Assembly: GCA_928212115.1 (NCBI GenBank)
Contig: CAKMRJ010005745.1
Location: 93,711,388-93,775,387, forward strand
Source: Lactuca virosa
Lineage: Eukaryota > Streptophyta > Magnoliopsida > Asterales > Asteraceae
Length of the DNA: 64,000 nt
Direction of reading: 5' to 3'
Positions 22,297 to 36,213 of the stretch are shown here, piece after piece (the stretch's first letter is position 1; each line of letters opens with the position of its first letter). Under the pieces are notes generated by a model. That model made no database searches and was not told the DNA's origin. It was given only the letters and a program-made list of their open reading frames with translations. Both the position numbers and the translations under genes were made by a program.

Positions 22297-22437
22297 CGCA
22301 AAGGACACATACTCTCAAACAAAATTTCGAGTGTTGTACAGTTGAGAGATGCCTCCTATCATGTGCCTGGAACAACCACTACCAACAAACCGAAGTCTGA
22401 TGATATGCCTCCACAGCTGCTCCGACACAGAGCGGGA
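22297..22437 (-). pseudogene. Copia protease start, truncated
   Basis: Just after the gag stop the minus strand encodes GCSRHMIGGISQLYN, the region after the DSG active site in copia proteases (D-S-G-C-S-x-H-M). A frameshift and then a large deletion end it. All of integrase, RT and RNase H is missing downstream. Confidence 0.7.
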
Positions 22438-24074
22438 TCAGTTGGTTTTTGGAACCCAGTCCATTTTGAAACTGGGTCGACCTTTGTCATCTTTGCAAGG
22501 ACCATTCTCCCACGACATGTCCTGTTTATCACAAACAGAAGATGAAGAAATATTAGAATCGTTAGAAGATTTGGGAGTGTGAGCCTTTGGAACCCATTTG
22601 TAGTTGGGTTTAATCCATTTATTTTTCAATCTGATGGGTGGCTCAGTACTTGCTTTTGATCTTGATGTCGGCCTTTGAGATGACTTTGATTTTGGCTTCA
22701 CGGGAGCATCTCTTTGATTTGGCTTCTTGGCCGGTATTCCCTTCTTGCCCTTGGGATTCGGATTCTTGGCCTTGTGGGTTTGATTCTTGGCCTTCTGCGC
22801 GTTCCAGTCATCATTATCTGAACGTGACCTTGAGGGGTTTCTTTTGGAGTATCTCCCTCTAGGCGCGTTTTTCCATCCTTGTGCGTAGTAGGGAATGTAT
22901 GCGCGATTAGGACAATTTCTGGCAATGTGTCCAGGTGTTCCACAGTGAAAACATGTCTTTTTCTTCAATGTGAAGTTGTTTCTTCCTGCCTCTGGTGGCG
23001 TATCCTTGCCTTGTCTCTTATTGTTCCCACAAGCACACTTGCAGCAGGCACCCTGATTCGCTGGAATTGCTGGCATGTATTTACCAACAGCAGGTTGATC
23101 AGAAGCAACTGAGTTCGAAGCAACAGATTTAGAGCTCAAGGAGATGTTGGTTTGTTCAATGGTGTTCTCCTTGTTCTCATCTTCTGCTACTTTACCTGCA
23201 CATGAGGTAGAAACATTAGTATTTTCAACCTGAATACCTCCTGACACAAATCCAGCTGGTTTGCCATATTGAAGATGTGCCTCCCTGTCAATTTCTTCAT
23301 GTGTCATAGGGATGGATGTGTAGTTATGATTGAAAGGTGGAGGAACACTATCATACCCTAAACCCTTTTGCTGGTTATTTTTAAATTTCAAACAATGGTC
23401 TATCATGTTCGCAACTACTTCGCTTGACACATCAAATTTTTTAAAATCAAAATCTGCAGTTTCAAATTTGCTTTTTAATGTGTCAAGCTCAACAGTCAAT
23501 TCAGCAAGTTGTCTCTTAACATAGTCATAATTTTCACATTTATTACTATAGTCTTCCTGAAGTTTCCTAAAGTCTTTGGTTTTTGCTTCTAATTCAACCT
23601 TCAGGGGTTTCTGTCCTTTCCTAAGTTGATATCCTTCGTATTTTAGGTCCTCGACTTCCCTTTTTAGCAAAATCATTATGTTCATGAAGAATTTTAATCG
23701 TATCTTCACAAGATGGAGTACATGAAACTTCATTGACCGGGATGTTTGCGGAACTCATTGTTTTTTTACACTTCAAAGCGTCAAATTCTTCAGTTACAGC
23801 AGCAAGACTAAGACGATTGAGATCTTTTGTCTTCTTGATGACAGCTACGTTCATATCCCACGATTTCGGAAGTGAATTCAGTAGCTTTTTGTTTATCTCG
23901 GATTTGGTCAAGAAGACCCCAGCTATATTCATCTCAGTAGTGAGTGTGGTAATCGCTGCAACTGAGCTTCCAGGGTTTCTCCAAGGACATAATTGAACAT
24001 GTTGAACTTTTGTCTTAACATATCTTGACGACTCTCTTTCATGTCTTCATTTCCCTCGTAGACCTCAAAAGCCA
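22438..24074 (-). pseudogene. SIRE-like copia gag
   Basis: The capsid part (FEVYEGNEDMKESRQDMLRQ near 24070-24010, then KSEINKKLLNSLPKSWDMNV at 23900) is followed after a frameshift near 23660 by a 400-codon open piece. That piece holds a coiled-coil stretch (RQLAELTVELDTLKSKFE), a zinc knuckle CFHCGTPGHIARNC (about 22960-22920, CX2CX4HX4C) and a basic RS/K-rich tail (RGRYSKRNPSRSRSDNDD). It ends FKMDWVPKTN with a stop. Gag would package the element RNA. A second shift lies near 23945, and the N-terminus is probably shortened, since GTCAAA repeats follow directly upstream. Confidence 0.85.
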
Positions 24075-25142
<1,068 letters not shown>

Positions 25143-25154
25143 GCTCTGATACCA
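25143..25154 (-). other. Primer binding site (initiator Met tRNA type)
   Basis: On the minus strand this reads TGGTATCAGAGC, the standard complement of the initiator methionine tRNA 3' end. It lies two bases inside the LTR that starts at 25157, which fixes orientation and makes that LTR a 5' LTR. Confidence 0.9.
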
Positions 25155-25156
25155 CT

Positions 25157-25389
25157 TGTAAGTCCCCAAATATGCCTGTGTATCAATCAGATTCAATTGA
25201 TGGTGCGGAATCCCAATCAATTGGATGATGTCAGATCAAAATAGAAGAGAAGGAGAAGAAGAATAACTTGAATCTTAAATGTATTGATGATATGATTGAA
25301 GTTCCTTACACAAGGTTCACTTTCTCTCTCTAGAAAACACCTTGAGATTCACACACTTAAGCTCCTCTCTTTCTCTCCTCCCTATAACA

Positions 25390-25478
<89 letters not shown>

Positions 25479-25619
25479 ACATGGGGAATATGGGCCGTAA
25501 ATGGGTTTCCGGCCGTAAACACCCACCTGGCCGTAAACCTGACCGTAAACTCATAAAACATTACAGAAAAATACAATCAACTAGAAAAGCAAAGTATAAA
25601 CCAATATTTTGACCCAACA
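25157..25619 (-). mobile_element. Middle LTR of the three-LTR element
   Basis: 463 bp, TGTAAGTCCCC to GACCCAACA. It has a primer site on its left and a polypurine complement (ATCTCCCCCTT) on its right, so it served as 5' LTR for one unit and 3' LTR for the other. Its TA tract is longer (25392-25476). Confidence 0.9.
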
Positions 25620-26411
25620 ATCTCCCCCTTGGTTTATAACTTTCTTTTCTTAATTGACCCAACAAGCTCCCCTAAAAAGTAGCTGAATTTTCTTGTTAAT
25701 CTTCATTGGGAGCTTGGCTTCAGCATTAATCTTCAAATTCTTCACAGCTTCAAGATGAACATGATGAATCTTCAATAATTGACTTCATCTTGAGCAGTTG
25801 GTCATTTCTTCAAGATTTGACTCTGAACGCACATTGGGTCAGGAGGCTTGATGTACTGATTCTTGAAAGATAGCGCTTTCAGCTTGAGAATCTTCAGAGA
25901 GAACATCAAAGAGAACAAATCTTCTGGATCACTTTAACAGGTTCAAGATATTCATTTCTTGCTCCTTCGAATGAGAATTCTTCGATGATCACGGATGAAG
26001 CCTTGGCTCAGAAATCTTCGACACAAACTCTATGAGTTTCATCTTCACCTGAATTCACTTTTCAAGACAAAACAAAACTAAAAGAAAATTTAGCATACAA
26101 TATTTTTGGGTTTTTCATATTTTCTGAAAAAATAAAACAGAAACAAAAATATTTTTTGACTTTTGATTTTCTTGAACAAGAAATAAAACAGAATATAACA
26201 TTTTTTTTAATTCTCCCCTCAATTTGTGCATAGAGAAAAACTATGAACAAATTTAACAGAAACAAAAATATTTTTGGATTTTTGATTTTCTTGAACAAGA
26301 AATAAAACAGAATATAACACTATTTTTTTTGATTTTGAATTTTTTTTATTTTTGTTTATTTTTTTGAATTTTTTGAATTTTTGTTTGATACAACCTTGCT
26401 CTGACACCAAT
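25620..26411 (-). mobile_element. Deleted internal region of the second unit
   Basis: It carries the polypurine complement, the 3' tract (shorter than at 20215, with a gap near 25945) and then passes directly from AATTTTTGTTT into TGATACAACC and the primer site at 26398-26409 (TGGTGTCAGAGC on the minus strand, one mismatch). Gag and pol are wholly absent. Confidence 0.8.
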
Positions 26412-26854
<443 letters not shown>

Positions 26855-26859
26855 CAATT

Positions 26860-28064
26860 TGGCGCTTGTATGATGGTGGCGGATGTAAGTAACTCCTTGA
26901 GCTTGTCCAAATCTTCTTTTCACACCTCATTAAACTTGAAATCAACTTCCTTTTGCAAGAGTTGGCACATTGGTCTTGTTATCTTTGAAAAATCTTTGAT
27001 GAATATTCAGTAGAAACCCACATGACCTAAAAAAGAACGAACTTCCCGAACACAAGTCGGGTAAGGTAAGCTTTGAATAACATCAATTTTAGCTTTATCT
27101 ACCTCTATTCCTTTCTTTGACACAATGTGACCCAAAATAAGACCTTGAGTCACCATAAAAATGACGTTTTTTAAAATTTAAAACCAAATTTGTTTCAATG
27201 CATCTTTTCAAAATCTTGGTGAAATTCATCAAACATTCTTGAAAGCAGTTACCATATACTGTAAAATCATCCATAAAAACTTCAATTATGTTTTCAACAT
27301 ATTCCGAGAAAATACTAGCCATACAACTTTCGAAAGAGGTCAGGGCATTACACAATTCAAATGGCATTCTTCGGTATGCAAAAGTGCCAAATAGACCTGT
27401 AAAGGTTGCCTTTCTTGGTCTTACGATGCCATCGGGATTTGGTGAAAACCGGAATACCTGTCTAGACAACAATAATGAGACTTCCCGGCCAACCTTTCTA
27501 ACATTTGATCAAGGAAAGGCAATAGAAAATGCTCTTTTCATGTTCTTGCAATGAGTTTTCGGTAGTCAATACATACTCTCCACCTGTTTTGCACACGGGT
27601 GGGGACCATAATACCCTTATTGTTCTTGACCACCGTGATTCCTGTTTTCTTTAGCACTACTTGCACCGGGCTCACCCACTTACTATCTGAGATTGGATAG
27701 ATCATTCCTGCATCCGGGGAGCTTCAATATCTCTTTCTTCACAACTTACATCATACGTGGATTCCATCTTCTTTGTGTATCCCGGCTTGGCTTGCATTCA
27801 TCCTCCATCAAAATCTTGTGCAAACAAGTGGAGGGGCTTAATCCTTTAATATCCGTAATCGTCCAACCCATGGCTTCTTTGTGTTCCTTCAACACCTTGA
27901 GGACTTAATCTTCTTCAAATTCGGTTAGATGAGTGGAAATGATAACCAGAAGAGTCTCGTTCTTTCCCAAGTATACATACTTCAAGTGTTGAGGTGGGAC
28001 CTTCAATTCCAATTCTGGTGGTTGAACAAGGGAAGGTGGTAACTTTGTATGAGTTGGGGGAAAT
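26860..28064 (-). pseudogene. Gypsy reverse transcriptase, copy 2, cut by an insertion
   Basis: Sequence resumes after the copia insertion. 27472-27095 encodes FTGLFGTFAYRRMPFELCNA, the active site VFMDDF and VLNFKKRHF. A one-base gain in an A run near 27161 breaks the frame. Upstream parts of RT (27560-27730) and the protease-RT linker follow to 28064, where a LARD element inserted after GAAAT. Confidence 0.85.
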
Positions 28065-30276
28065 TGAAAGACCCTAACTTTTGTATTTCTGAAAGACCCA
28101 AACTTTCATACTAGACAATTGTTACTTCAAAACATGCTACATGCATATTCATAAAAACAATATTTTACATTGATAAAGTGATTACAAATGACTGGATACA
28201 AACCGACTATTACAAAGTGTTATATATTACACAACTATCCAGGATACTATACTTTTATACATACATGAACCCTAAATACAAAAGTAATATTATAACTATT
28301 CTAATCCTTCAAACAATATACGACTATACTGGTTACTTATCTCCTGCAATTTGTTTAAACATTGAGAGGGGTAAGCGGTGACGCTTAGTAAGTTCAATAA
28401 TAGATACAATATACCGTTATCCCATATATATACTTCAATATGGCAGAAGCAAAGATGTACAAAGAACAACAAGAGCAGATGAGTATCATATGACATACTT
28501 TCCATATCTATCAATAAGACATAACAATTTCAACTACTTGATATACATCAATAAAGTTTCGGCTCTAATGGCACAGAAGACATATACTTTCTGATTTAAA
28601 CATTTTGCTAGATTTCAGGCTTCCAGCCCTGTCTAACCATCTGCCAATGCCACAGAATAGAAGTCATTCTCTTACAAGACATGCTCTACATGGCCAGAGG
28701 CTACATACCAATACCTAAGTGATGCTTATGTCATACACTTCAAGTCAAAAGGTATAGCTCCGTTAGTATTCCGTTAGTATACAAATCATGTTTTACATAG
28801 CCCAAAGGTATAAAACCAGAATAACACAGGAAAGCACATTGAACATATAACACATAACATACAATTATTGAACTCACCGTGAAATAACCGGGGGGTTAAA
28901 ATAGTAATTTGGGCAGCACTTCGGCTCTAAATATAATTTCGTTCGTTGAAAACCGGGAGATTTATTGAAAAACCGGGCTCTGCAAAGGTAGAGCTTCAAA
29001 CCGAAAAGATAAAATTCTCGGGGTCTCCGGGCACTTCGGAACGTATTTCGGGCTTTAAAAATGATACCGGGGCTTCGGGGGAAGTCAAAATAGTGAAAAT
29101 ATTGATTTAGGGTGAAAAAGTGGCAAAATCTTCAAAATACCCGGGAAGGATCGCAGCCTTCTATTTATAGGGTGCGAAGATGCGAGGGTCGGCCGAGAAG
29201 GGAGAGTCAGCGAGGGCAGGTGGCAGCAGCAGCGAAAGCCACGCGGCTCATGCGAAGCTCGGACACGCGATGGGCACGCGTCGCTCCGCGGTTGGTCCAG
29301 CGCCTCGGATGCAAGGAGTCACTGTACACGCGTCGGCTACTGCTTCGGCTGAGTCATCGGCGTCAGACACGGGGCTTTCAGCATCAGACACGGGTCGAAT
29401 TCCGGACAGGGGTGACGTGGCCGAACACCAGCCAAGCGAAATTCTCGGATTTTGTGGCAAAACCTTCTAAAATCCATAAATTTCGCATACGGGCTCCGTT
29501 TTTGACGTTCATTATATGCACGCGTTGGCGGGTATATATTCTACAACTTTTGTTTAGACTCCGTCGGCTAATTTTGATTTTATTTTTAATATTATTATTT
29601 TTAATAGACCGGGACTGGTAAATCCGTTAAAAATTCATAACTTCTTCATCCGACATCCGTTTTCGTCAGACTTTTTACCGTTGTACTACTATTGATGAGA
29701 CCTTCGATTCTCGTTTAGGTTATGTCGGCTAAAAATCACTCGATCTAAAATTCGAGTTTTTAGCTGTTTACTACTAAACTGAAACATAGAAAAATCATAA
29801 CTTCCTAATACGAAGTCAGATTTTGGCGTTCTTTTTATGAAAATTCTTGGTTTAACAAATACTACGACTTTAATTTAGATCATCAAGGCTAAAAAGTAGT
29901 ATATCAAAAGCTCACTTTTTACGTCATTCGGCGTCGTGCCGGTTTTGTCGCGGATCTTCGATTGGTCATAACTTCTTCGTTATAACTCGGATTTCGATGA
30001 GGTTTTCGCCTAAATGTTTCTAATGGGATTATTTACAACTTTCAATAATAAAATTTTACTTATTTAAAATTTTATACATTCGCTAAATTTCACTATTTGG
30101 CTTTTAATTGGAATCTCATAAGACTTCCAATATTTTATGAGTGATTCTAAACATAGTTTTACTTCATTTCTAGTAAAAACTATCTGTTAGAACTCAACAC
30201 TCAATTTCACATAATATTTCATAATATTATTAACTTTTCAAATTACATAACATGATTTCAAAACGTGTATGTTACA
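28065..30276 (-). mobile_element. 3' LTR of the LARD element
   Basis: 2212 bp. A GC-rich part (29160-29440) lies beside four diverged repeats of about 110-125 bases, each built around CATAACTTC (starting near 29468, 29622, 29785 and 29955). Confidence 0.9.
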
Positions 30277-31461
30277 AATACCTCCTCCTTTTGAGGATTT
30301 CGTCCCCGAAATCATAACGATAAAAATGACTGGGAATATTTCGCTCTTATCTCATTCTTATTTTCCTAATTATAATTTGGGCCTCGATGGTGTTTCCATT
30401 TGACGTGCACCAACTCCACAACATATGCACAAAGCATATTTTCTACTGTTTGGATTGTTCTCTCCGTCTGACCATCTCCTTCTTCAATTCTCTGATTGAA
30501 ACTTCGTCACTACACGAGACATGGTTCTCTGAACCACTCAATGCACTTCGTAGATCTATATTAGTCGGACTCGATTCTTTACGACCATTAAGGTCTGAAC
30601 AAAAATCATCTTCTTAGTCATCACCGAAACGAAGGTAATGACATACTTGAACAAAAACGGAATCAATTTCTAGCTTCTTGGTAACCTTGTGACTTTCCCT
30701 GATCCAAGTGTGAGTCTTGTGCTTCCAGTAGTATAGGCCTCTACTACTATTCACACCTACTCATACTCGTCCCAAGTATTGTCTCGTAGTTCCCAAGTCA
30801 CCATTCAAAAGTTTTCACAAAAAAAACTTTTCGCACCTAAGTGTGTTCAAACAAGTACATAGAACAATTCCTCCTAGACTCAACTAAGGATTTCGCGTTT
30901 CTATCAAATATATCTTGGATTTCTTAAATTTATCTGCTAGAATTCTTTTATGCATAAGCTCGATCTAGCATATCCTAATATTTTTCCTAAGTCGAAAGAA
31001 ATTTCACTTCCAGACCAAGGTCGGCAACAGACCTTAAACTTTCTCAAGTAATAGCAATATAAGTAAGCAACCTAAGGCATGCTATATTCATTTATCATTT
31101 AGCACATATTAGAATATAAGACATATCTCCTCTAATATTCTAGTGCTTGTCCATTTAGGTATTCAACCTAAAGTATACTAGATACACATCGTATCATCAT
31201 CCCTTAACAATCTATGTTGAAGTCTAGAAATTCTCAAAATTCCTAGTTCACTTAAACTAATTCTCTAAAAATTTTGAAGTAACTTAATATTTTAAAATAC
31301 TAGGGTTTATCACTACCCAATACCCCACTTAAGTCTTTCCTATGGTTTGTATCCATATACTTACAAATGACTCTGTTCATATATTGAACGTTAGACAGTT
31401 TAAGTCTAAATACCAATCTGTGATATTTAGTTCGCTTAAACTAGTGCTCTGATACCATGAT
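30277..31461 (-). other. Internal region of the LARD element
   Basis: No gene supported. The left edge on the minus strand is a purine tract (AAAAGGAGGAGGTATT) next to the LTR; the right edge is the primer site. A 76-codon plus-strand frame at 30387 has no recognisable domain. Confidence 0.7.
31446..31457 (-). other. Primer binding site of the LARD element
   Basis: TGGTATCAGAGC on the minus strand, four bases from the LTR start at 31462. This is the initiator Met tRNA type. Confidence 0.9.
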
Positions 31462-33684
31462 TGAAAGACCCTAACTTTCGTATTTCTGAAAGACCCAAAC
31501 TTTCATACTAGACAATTGTTACTTCAAAACATGCTACATGCATATTCATAAAAACAATATTTTACATTGATAAAGTGATTACAAACGACTGGATACAAAC
31601 TGACTATTACAAAGTGTTATATATTACACAACTACCCAGGATACTATACTTTTATACATACATGATCCCTAAATACAAAAGTAATATTGTAACTATGCTA
31701 AACCTTCAAACGGTATACGACTATACTGGTTACTTATCTCCTGCAATTTGTTTAAACATTGAGAGGGGTAAGCGGTAACGCTTAGTGAGTTCAATAATAG
31801 ATACAATATAACGTTATGCCATATATATACTTCAATATGGCAGAAGCAAAGAGGTACAAAGAACAACAAGAGCAGATGAGTATCATATGACATACTTTCC
31901 ATATCTATCAATAAGAGATAACAATTTTAACTACTTGATATACATCAATAAAGTTTCGGCCCTAATGGCACAGAAGACATATACTTTCTGATTTAAACAT
32001 TTTGGTAGATTTCAGGCTTTCAGCCCTGTCTAACCATCTGCCAATGCCATAGAATAGAAGTCATTCTCTTACGAGACATGCTCTACATGGCCAGAGGCTA
32101 CATACCAATACCCAAGTGATGCTTATGTCATACACTTCAAGTCAAAGGTATAGCTCTGTTAGTATTCCGTTAGTATACAAATCATGTTTTACATAGCCAA
32201 AGGTATAAAACCAGAATAACACAGGAAAGCACATTGAACATATAACACATAACATACAATTGTTCCTATATATTGAACTCACCGTGAAATAACCGGGGGT
32301 TAAAATAGTAATTTGGGCAGCACTTCGGCTCTAAATATAACTTCGTTCGTTGAAAATCGGGAGATTTATTGAAAAACCGGGCTCTGCAAAGGTAGAGCTT
32401 CAAACCAAAAAGATAAATTTCTCGGGGTCTCCGGGCACTTTGGAACGTATTTCGGGCTTTAAAAATGTTACCGGGGCTTCGGGGGAAGTCAAAATAGTGA
32501 AAATATTGATTTAGGGTGAAAAAGTGGCAAAATCTTCAAAATACCCGGGGGAAGGGCTCGCAGCCTTCTATTTATAGGGTGCGAAGATGCGAGGGTCGGC
32601 CGAGAAGGGAGAGTCAGCGAGGGCAGGTGGCAGCAGCAGCGAAGGCCACGCGGCTCATGCGAAGCTCGGACACGCGAAGGGCACATGTCGCTCCGCGGTT
32701 GGTCCAGCGCCTCGGATGCGAGGAGTCACTGTACACGCGTCGGTTGCTGCTTCGGCTGAGTCATCGGCGTCGGACATGGGGCTTTCAGCATCGGACACGG
32801 GTTGAGTTCCGAACAGGGGTGACGTGGCCGAACACCAGCCAAGCGAAATTCTCAGATTTTGTGCCCAAACCTTCTAAAATCCATAACTTTCGCATACGGG
32901 CTCCGTTTTTGACGTTCTTTATATGCACGCGTAGGCGGGAATATATTCTACAACTTTCATTTAGACTCTGTCGGCTAATTTTGATTTTATTTTTAATATT
33001 ATTATTTTTAATAGACCGGGACTGGTAAATCCGTTAAAAATTCATAACTTCTTCATCCGACATCCGTTTTAGTCAGACTTTTTACCGTTGTAAAACTATT
33101 GACGAGACCTTTGATTCTCGTTTAGGTTGTATCAGCTAAAAATCACTCGATCTAAAATTCGAGTTTTTAGCTGTCTACTGCTAAGCTGAAACTTAGAAAA
33201 ATCATAACTTCCGCATACGAAGTCAGATTTTGGCGTTCTTTTTTATGAAAATTCTCGGTTTAACATATACTACGACTTTCATTTAGATCACCAAGGCTAA
33301 AAAGTAGTTTATCAAAAACTCACTTTTTATGTCATTCGGCGCCGTTCCGGTTTTGTCGCGGATCTTCGATTGGTCATAACTTCTTCGTTATAACTCGGAT
33401 TTCGATGAGGTTTTTGCCTAAATGTTATTAATGCGATTCTTTACAACTTTCAATAATAAAATTTTACTTATTTTAAATTTTAAATTTTCGCTAAATTTCA
33501 CTATTTGGCTTTTAATTGGAATCTCATAAGATTTCCAATATTTTATGAGTGATTCTAAACATAGTTTTACTTCATTTCTAGTAAAAACTGTCTGTTAGAA
33601 CTCAACACTCAATTTCACATAATATTTCATAATATTATTAACTTTTCAAATTACATAACACGATTTCAAAACGTGTATGTTACA
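31462..33684 (-). mobile_element. 5' LTR of the LARD element
   Basis: 2223 bp, nearly collinear with the other LTR, with the same GC-rich part (32580-32840) and CATAACTTC repeats (32870-33460). Confidence 0.9.
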
Positions 33685-34510
33685 GAAATTCAATTTGCTT
33701 GAAATCAAATCTTGTGGATTTCTTCACTTCCAAATTATTAACCAACTTCTCCACTTCTGGATCTAAAGAATAAAGCTTCAATTTCTCGGCTAGCTTCCCA
33801 CAATCAAACGCCTTGCTTAGAATCATCTCCAACATATCACCATTAGACAACTTAAACAATTCTTCGTTCAGTGGTTCAACAACATCAACAAAATATACAT
33901 ATGAGACATCACTAGGATATCTCATAGCATTATAAATATTAAAGCTTATTGTTTCACCATCAAATTCCATTTTTAAACTACCCGCGTACACATCGATTTT
34001 TGTTCTAGACGTTTTTTAAAATGGTCTTCCAAGCAAGATTAGAGCCGATTTGGAGGAAACTTTTTCCTCTAAATCAATCACATAGAAATCCGTTGGGAAG
34101 ACCAATTGATTAACGTGCACCAAAACATCTTGTAAGACACCCCAAGGAAAAACACTTGATTTATCTGCAAGTGAAATTACGACACCGGTTTCATTTAAAG
34201 GGCCAACATTTAATGATTCATACACCGAATAGGGCATGACATTAACAGAAGCACCAAGATCAAGCATGGTGCTACTAAAAGAGACATCCCCTATCATGCA
34301 AGGAACCGTAAAGATTCCCAGATCTTTACATTTTGGTGGAAGTTTTCTTTGCAAAGCTGCGGGTGCATTTTCATTCATTGAAATCTTTTCATTCCCCTTC
34401 GATTTTAATTTATTTGTGCAAAGTTCTTTATATTTTTTTGCATATCTAGGGACTTGTTTGATTGCATCAAGTAATGGAATGTTTACCTCCACCCTTTGGA
34501 AGGTGTTCAA
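33685..34510 (-). pseudogene. Gypsy protease and linker, copy 2
   Basis: 34510-34016 is one open piece of 164 codons: VEVNIPLLDAIKQVPRYAKK, CKDLGIFTVPCMIGDVSFSS, MLDLGASVNVMPYSVYESL (DLG active site), GPLNETGVVISLADKSSVFP and ALILLGRPF. 33991-33680 continues with MYAGSLKMEFDGETISFNIY after one shift at 34010. It is better preserved than copy 1, which has a stop between GL and the following residues. Confidence 0.85.
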
Positions 34511-36213
34511 GATCTATTTCTCCTCCGTATTCTTCTTTGAGGTTACAAGTCGGGAGGGGAATGGTGGTTGAGTGGCTATCGGTGTCACTAGAGGGGTGAC
34601 TTTCTTTGGCACTCCGGCTTGTGCATCATTCTTGACAATAGGATCCTCAATGAGAGTGATCTCTATTTCTTCCTCATCTTCCATTGACTTCTTCTTTGAA
34701 CTACTCTCTTCGGTTTGTTTACCACTTCTCTAGGTCACGACATTGACACTAGGATTCTTTTCCGTTTGAGAAGGTAGTTTGCCACGAGACTCCAACTTGC
34801 TTAAAGGTGTAACTATATCTTCCACTTGTTCTTCAAGGTTGGAAATAGTAGTTCTTGTCTCCTTTTGGAATTATTGGGTACTAGTGGAAAGAGATTTGAC
34901 AATATCTTTAAGATACATTTTGGAGCTACTTAGTTGGGATTGAAGAGGTTGTTGGTGATGATGTGGAGGGTGTGGTTTGTGTTGATAGTGAGGTTGTGGG
35001 TGTTGGTAATGGTGTTGTTGTGGTGGGTAGGAATGTCTAACCAATGCATTTTGAGGCAATGGTCTTGGGTTATAGCTCATATTAGGATTTCGCTTCCAAC
35101 TTGAATTGTATGCATTTTGGTAACCGGGTGGTTTGTTGTGGTAGTTTTGGAACTCTCCCATGGCATTCACATGTTCCGCATCTTCTTGAAGGATGGGACA
35201 CATATCCGTAGTATGTCCCATTGTTTCACATATTCCACAAACCATCACTTGTGGAGTTTGTCCCATGGCTAGCTTTTGGACAACGAATGTCAAGTCTTTA
35301 AATTAAGATTTGAGGCTTGATGTCACCACTATCACTTGTGGAGTTTGTCCCATGGCTAGCTTTTGGACAACGAATGTCAAGTCTTTAAATTAAGATTTGT
35401 GGCTTGATGTCACCACTGCATTGACCTTTTGATGTGCGTCCCTCTTCATGTCTTGGCGTGGGCCAAAGTGTTGGGAGTTTGCGGCTATGGTTTTGAAGTT
35501 GTCTTGTTTGTTGTGGAGTTTTGCTAAAGGCATCTCCACCACTTGAGGCATCAACTAGTCTTCTCTCCATTGGTAATAATCCCACATAAAAGTGTTGAAT
35601 GAGGACTTGTTCTGAAATTTGGTGTTGTGGATAACTATAACACAATTTTTTGAACCTCTCCCAATAGTCATGGAAAGCCTCATTTTAACCTTGGCGGATT
35701 CCACAAATCTCATTTCTAAGACTTGAGACTCTTGAAGAGAGATAGAACTTATCAAGAAAAGTTCTTTCCATATTGGTCCATGAGTTAATTGACCCCGGTG
35801 GAAGATAAAATAACCAATCCTTTGCTCTATCTGCCAATGAAAAGGGGAGTGCCCTTAATTTGATTTGGTCATCGGTTGACCCTTGTGCCTCTTGCTAGTG
35901 CAAATAATGTGGAACATCTTCAACTACTTATGTGGGTCTTCATTTTCCAATCCACGAAAAGTTGGAAGGTGATGAATCAAACTTGACTTCAATTTCGAAC
36001 CTCCTTCCAAATGGGGTAATTGATACAAGTTGGAGTTTGTGTAACATCAGTTTTCATCATTTGTCTTAAGGTTGTTTTGGGTGATCTTTCTCCGTCGGCC
36101 ATTGAAATTTGGTTTATGATGGGTGGATTGTTGCAGGGGTGGTGTTTTGGGAATTTCTTGGCAAGGGTCGGGGCTAGAATCAGGTTCGGTGTCACTAGAG
36201 GAAGCAATTTCAA
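34511..36213 (-). pseudogene. Gypsy gag, Athila/Tat-like
   Basis: Read from 36213 down. The likely start MADGERSPKTTLRQMM is at 36102. The capsid (retrotrans_gag) part at 35960-35560 is in broken frames (LISSISLQESQVLEMRFV, then CYSYPQHQISEQVLIQHFYV GLLPMERRLVDASSGG). The zinc knuckle CGICETMGHTTDMC (CX2CX4HX4C) is at about 35240-35195. A His/Pro/Gln-rich stretch is at 35060-34930, and a linker (34511-34870) leads to protease. A 62-base piece (CTTGTGGAGTTTGTCCCATGG and following) is repeated in tandem at 35249 and 35335. Unit 1 has lost this gag. Confidence 0.8.

Larger units (their letters stand above)
28065..33684 (-). mobile_element. LARD-type non-autonomous LTR retrotransposon
   Basis: A complete structure of 5620 bp. 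The flanking target duplication is GAAAT (28060-28064 and 33685-33689). The two LTRs are 28065-30276 and 31462-33684, each TGAAAGACCC to TGTTACA on the plus strand, with a Met-type primer site at 31446-31457 and a purine tract at about 30277-30296. The internal region is only 1185 bp and has no gag or pol. In the first ~270 bases of the LTRs I count about ten differences, so the insertion is not recent. It must be moved by proteins of another element, probably a chromovirus, judging by the LTR style. Confidence 0.9.

Noticed and set aside
30387..30617. 76-codon plus-strand frame in the LARD interior
   Set aside because: No domain and no partner on the element strand; length within chance for A/T-rich sequence.
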